NCBI GenBank assembly: GCA_016199325.1
Contig: JACQGW010000260.1
Coordinates: forward strand, 1 to 6,899
Origin: Chloroflexota bacterium
Lineage (GTDB): Bacteria > Chloroflexota > Dehalococcoidia > JACQGW01
Direction of reading: 5' to 3'
Length of the DNA stretch: 6,899 nucleotides
Position numbers and translations under genes: made by a program. The notes under the pieces were generated by a model that saw nothing but the letters and a program-made list of their open reading frames with translations, was not told the origin of the DNA and searched no databases. Below, in pieces: positions 6,245-6,899 of this stretch (positions are counted from its first letter, which is position 1; each line of letters opens with the position of its first letter).

Positions 6245-6303
6245 GCAGGCCGGACGCCTGCGCTCCCAATGCGGGGCGCCCCCCCAGACCTGTGCGATTG
6301 GGA
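6245..6303. repeat. compound inverted repeats in the RRM to CNB-CpaE gap
   Basis: Two elements lie side by side. GCAGGC (6245-6250) and GCCTGC (6256-6261) form a 6-bp stem with a 5-base loop. TCCCAAT (6264-6270) and ATTGGGA (6297-6303) form a 7-bp outer stem that encloses the 10-bp palindrome GGGGCGCCCC (6273-6282). The first resembles small palindromes that recur between genes of many GC-rich environmental bacteria, but copy number cannot be judged here. Neither strand shows a T-run after the stems, so a terminator call is not supported. Confidence 0.5.
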
Positions 6304-6329
6304 CCAGCACGGGAAGAACGCCGGTTGTC

Positions 6330-6354
6330 CCCGCCGCGGGCGACCGACGGCGGG
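6330..6354 (-). repeat. GC-rich stem-loop downstream of RRM gene
   Basis: CCCGCCG (6330-6336) and CGGCGGG (6348-6354) can form a 7-bp stem with an 11-base loop, 21 bp after the RRM stop codon in the direction of transcription. It could protect the 3' end of the RRM mRNA or aid termination, but on the minus strand it is followed by ACAACCGG and not by a T-run. In DNA this rich in G and C, a stem of this size may be accidental. Confidence 0.35.
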
Positions 6355-6375
6355 AAGGCCGGTCCAGTGCGTCGG

Positions 6376-6660
6376 CTACGCGGCGCTCTGGCGACCGCGG
6401 CCGTAGCCGCGCTCGCGCTCCTGGGCCAGGTTCACCCGCAGCGAGCGGCCCTGGAGCGTGTAGCCGTCGAACGTGCGGACAGCCTCCTCGGCTTCCTGGT
6501 CGTTCGCGAGCTCGACAAAGGCGAAGCCACGCGGCCGGCCCGTCTCGCGCTCGGTTGGGATCACCACGTCCTCGACCGTTCCTGCCTGTGCGAAGAGGCG
6601 GCGGAGATCCTGCTCGGAGATCTCATATGGGAGGTTACCAACGTACAGTCGCTTTGCCAC
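6376..6660 (-). CDS. small RRM-domain RNA-binding protein
   Basis: The 94-residue protein is almost entirely one RNA recognition motif. RNP2 is LYVGNL (residues 5-10) and RNP1 is RGFAFVEL (44-51), both with the aromatic residues that stack on RNA bases (Y6, F46, F48). A short arginine/glycine tail follows (about ERERGYGRGR, 81-90). It resembles bacterial single-RRM proteins of the cyanobacterial Rbp type, which in some species are cold-induced; binding of single-stranded RNA in the cytoplasm is expected but targets are unknown. The GTG start at 6660-6658 was chosen because the RRM begins at once (AKRLYVGNL) and GGAAGGA (6675-6669) lies 8 nt upstream. An upstream in-frame ATG at 6711 would add 17 residues that read through the leader stem-loop. 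The gene stands alone, with 195 bp to the next gene. Confidence 0.92.
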   Translation of the reverse strand: MAKRLYVGNLPYEISEQDLRRLFAQAGTVEDVVIPTERETGRPRGFAFVELANDQEAEEAVRTFDGYTLQGRSLRVNLAQERERGYGRGRQSAA

Positions 6661-6690
6661 GATCCTTGTCCTTCCGGGCACCAAATCCTT

Positions 6691-6714
6691 GGCTCGGCCG
6701 AGCGCGGCCAAGCC
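6691..6714 (-). promoter_or_regulatory. leader stem-loop upstream of RRM gene
   Basis: In the minus-strand RNA, GGCUUGGCC (6714-6706) pairs with GGCCGAGCC (6699-6691) over nine positions including one G-U pair, closing a 6-base loop. The same DNA contains a perfect 12-bp palindrome, GCTCGGCCGAGC (6692-6703), which could instead be a protein-binding site. The stem ends about 15 nt before the GGAAGGA ribosome-binding site. A role in autoregulation by the RNA-binding protein is conceivable but not shown. The bases from 6715 to 6802 upstream show no gene and no convincing promoter. Confidence 0.45.
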
Positions 6715-6802
6715 TCGGCGCTACGTTTGCAACCTTCGTGCCACGGCCGGGGGACAGAGCCTCTCCGACAACGGACCCCCTCAGTCCCCTCCGGTCCATA
6801 CA

Positions 6803-6899
6803 CGCGGGAGAGGGGAGGAGCGGACCCTCACCCCCCGGCCCCTCTCCCGTGCGCGGGAGAGGGGAGGCGAGCGCAGCGAGCCGGGGGAGAGGGGGGTGC
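6803..6899. repeat. REP-like GC-rich inverted-repeat element, cut by window edge
   Basis: A core hairpin pairs CCCCTCTCCCG (6839-6849) with CGGGAGAGGGG (6854-6864) across a 4-base loop: 11 perfect base pairs. An outer pair, CACCCCCC (6829-6836) and GGGGGGTG (6891-6898), closes it again after GGCGAGCGCAGCGAGCC. A 16-bp stretch, CGCGGGAGAGGGGAGG, occurs twice in the same direction (6803-6818 and 6852-6867), suggesting one full and one partial copy. Elements with this CTCTCCC-loop-GGGAGAG core followed by a GCGAGCGCAGCGAGC-type segment look like dispersed intergenic repeats of several GC-rich genomes; that is recollection, not a search. No gene is visible here. Confidence 0.65.

Noticed and set aside
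6661..6711. A 17-residue N-terminal extension of the RRM protein
   Set aside because: It reads through the leader stem-loop and ribosome-binding site. The RRM fold starts directly at the GTG at 6660.
6720..6735. TTGCAA as a -35 box for the RRM gene
   Set aside because: No -10-like hexamer lies 16-18 bp downstream; the DNA there is GC-rich. No promoter is called for this gene.
6561..6803. An 80-codon open frame on the minus strand overlapping the RRM gene
   Set aside because: It overlaps the RRM gene in another frame, has no domain and no clear ribosome-binding site, and runs through repeat-rich DNA.

Overview
The window is GC-rich bacterial DNA with no phage, transposase, tRNA, rRNA or CRISPR. 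All six supported genes lie on the minus strand, so transcription runs from high to low coordinates. Clear Shine-Dalgarno sequences, a lone RRM protein, a CpaE-type ATPase fused to a cyclic-nucleotide domain, and several unrelated short repeat families in the gaps would suit a high-GC Chloroflexota (Thermomicrobia-like) or similar environmental bacterium. That assignment is an inference from general character; no marker gene is present.

In order of transcription: (1) 6661-6899 is a non-coding leader region with a REP-like GC-rich inverted-repeat element at the window edge and a stem-loop close to the next gene. (2) 6376-6660 encodes a 94-residue RRM RNA-binding protein. (3) 6181-6375 is a gap with several inverted repeats and a likely extended -10 promoter. 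(4) 4969-6180 encodes a fusion of a CRP-type cyclic-nucleotide-binding domain to a CpaE/TadZ/MinD-like ATPase domain whose active site is altered at two positions. (5) 4870-4968 holds a strong promoter and a perfect 25-bp hairpin made of 7-bp repeats. (6) 3676-4869 encodes a class I PLP aminotransferase that overlaps by 8 bp (7) a LysE-family exporter at 3027-3683. (8) 2932-3026 holds another good promoter, flanked by two oppositely oriented arrays of a 10-bp repeat that run into the coding ends of both neighbours. (9) 1081-2931 encodes a membrane-anchored PAS-GGDEF-EAL protein. (10) 1-1066 encodes the first 355 residues of a UMF1/Atg22-type MFS transporter, which continues beyond the window.

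Three transcription units are likely: the CNB-CpaE gene alone, aminotransferase-lysE as a translationally coupled pair, and PAS-GGDEF-EAL followed 14 bp later by the UMF1 transporter. The RRM gene may be a fourth, but no promoter could be seen for it. Two of the proteins are nucleotide-second-messenger proteins (a predicted cNMP receptor and a c-di-GMP enzyme), but nothing in the sequence links them functionally.

The most unusual points are the cNMP-CpaE fusion with an altered ATPase site, the heptamer-built hairpin placed at the predicted 5' end of the aminotransferase mRNA, and the mirrored decamer arrays that supply protein termini.
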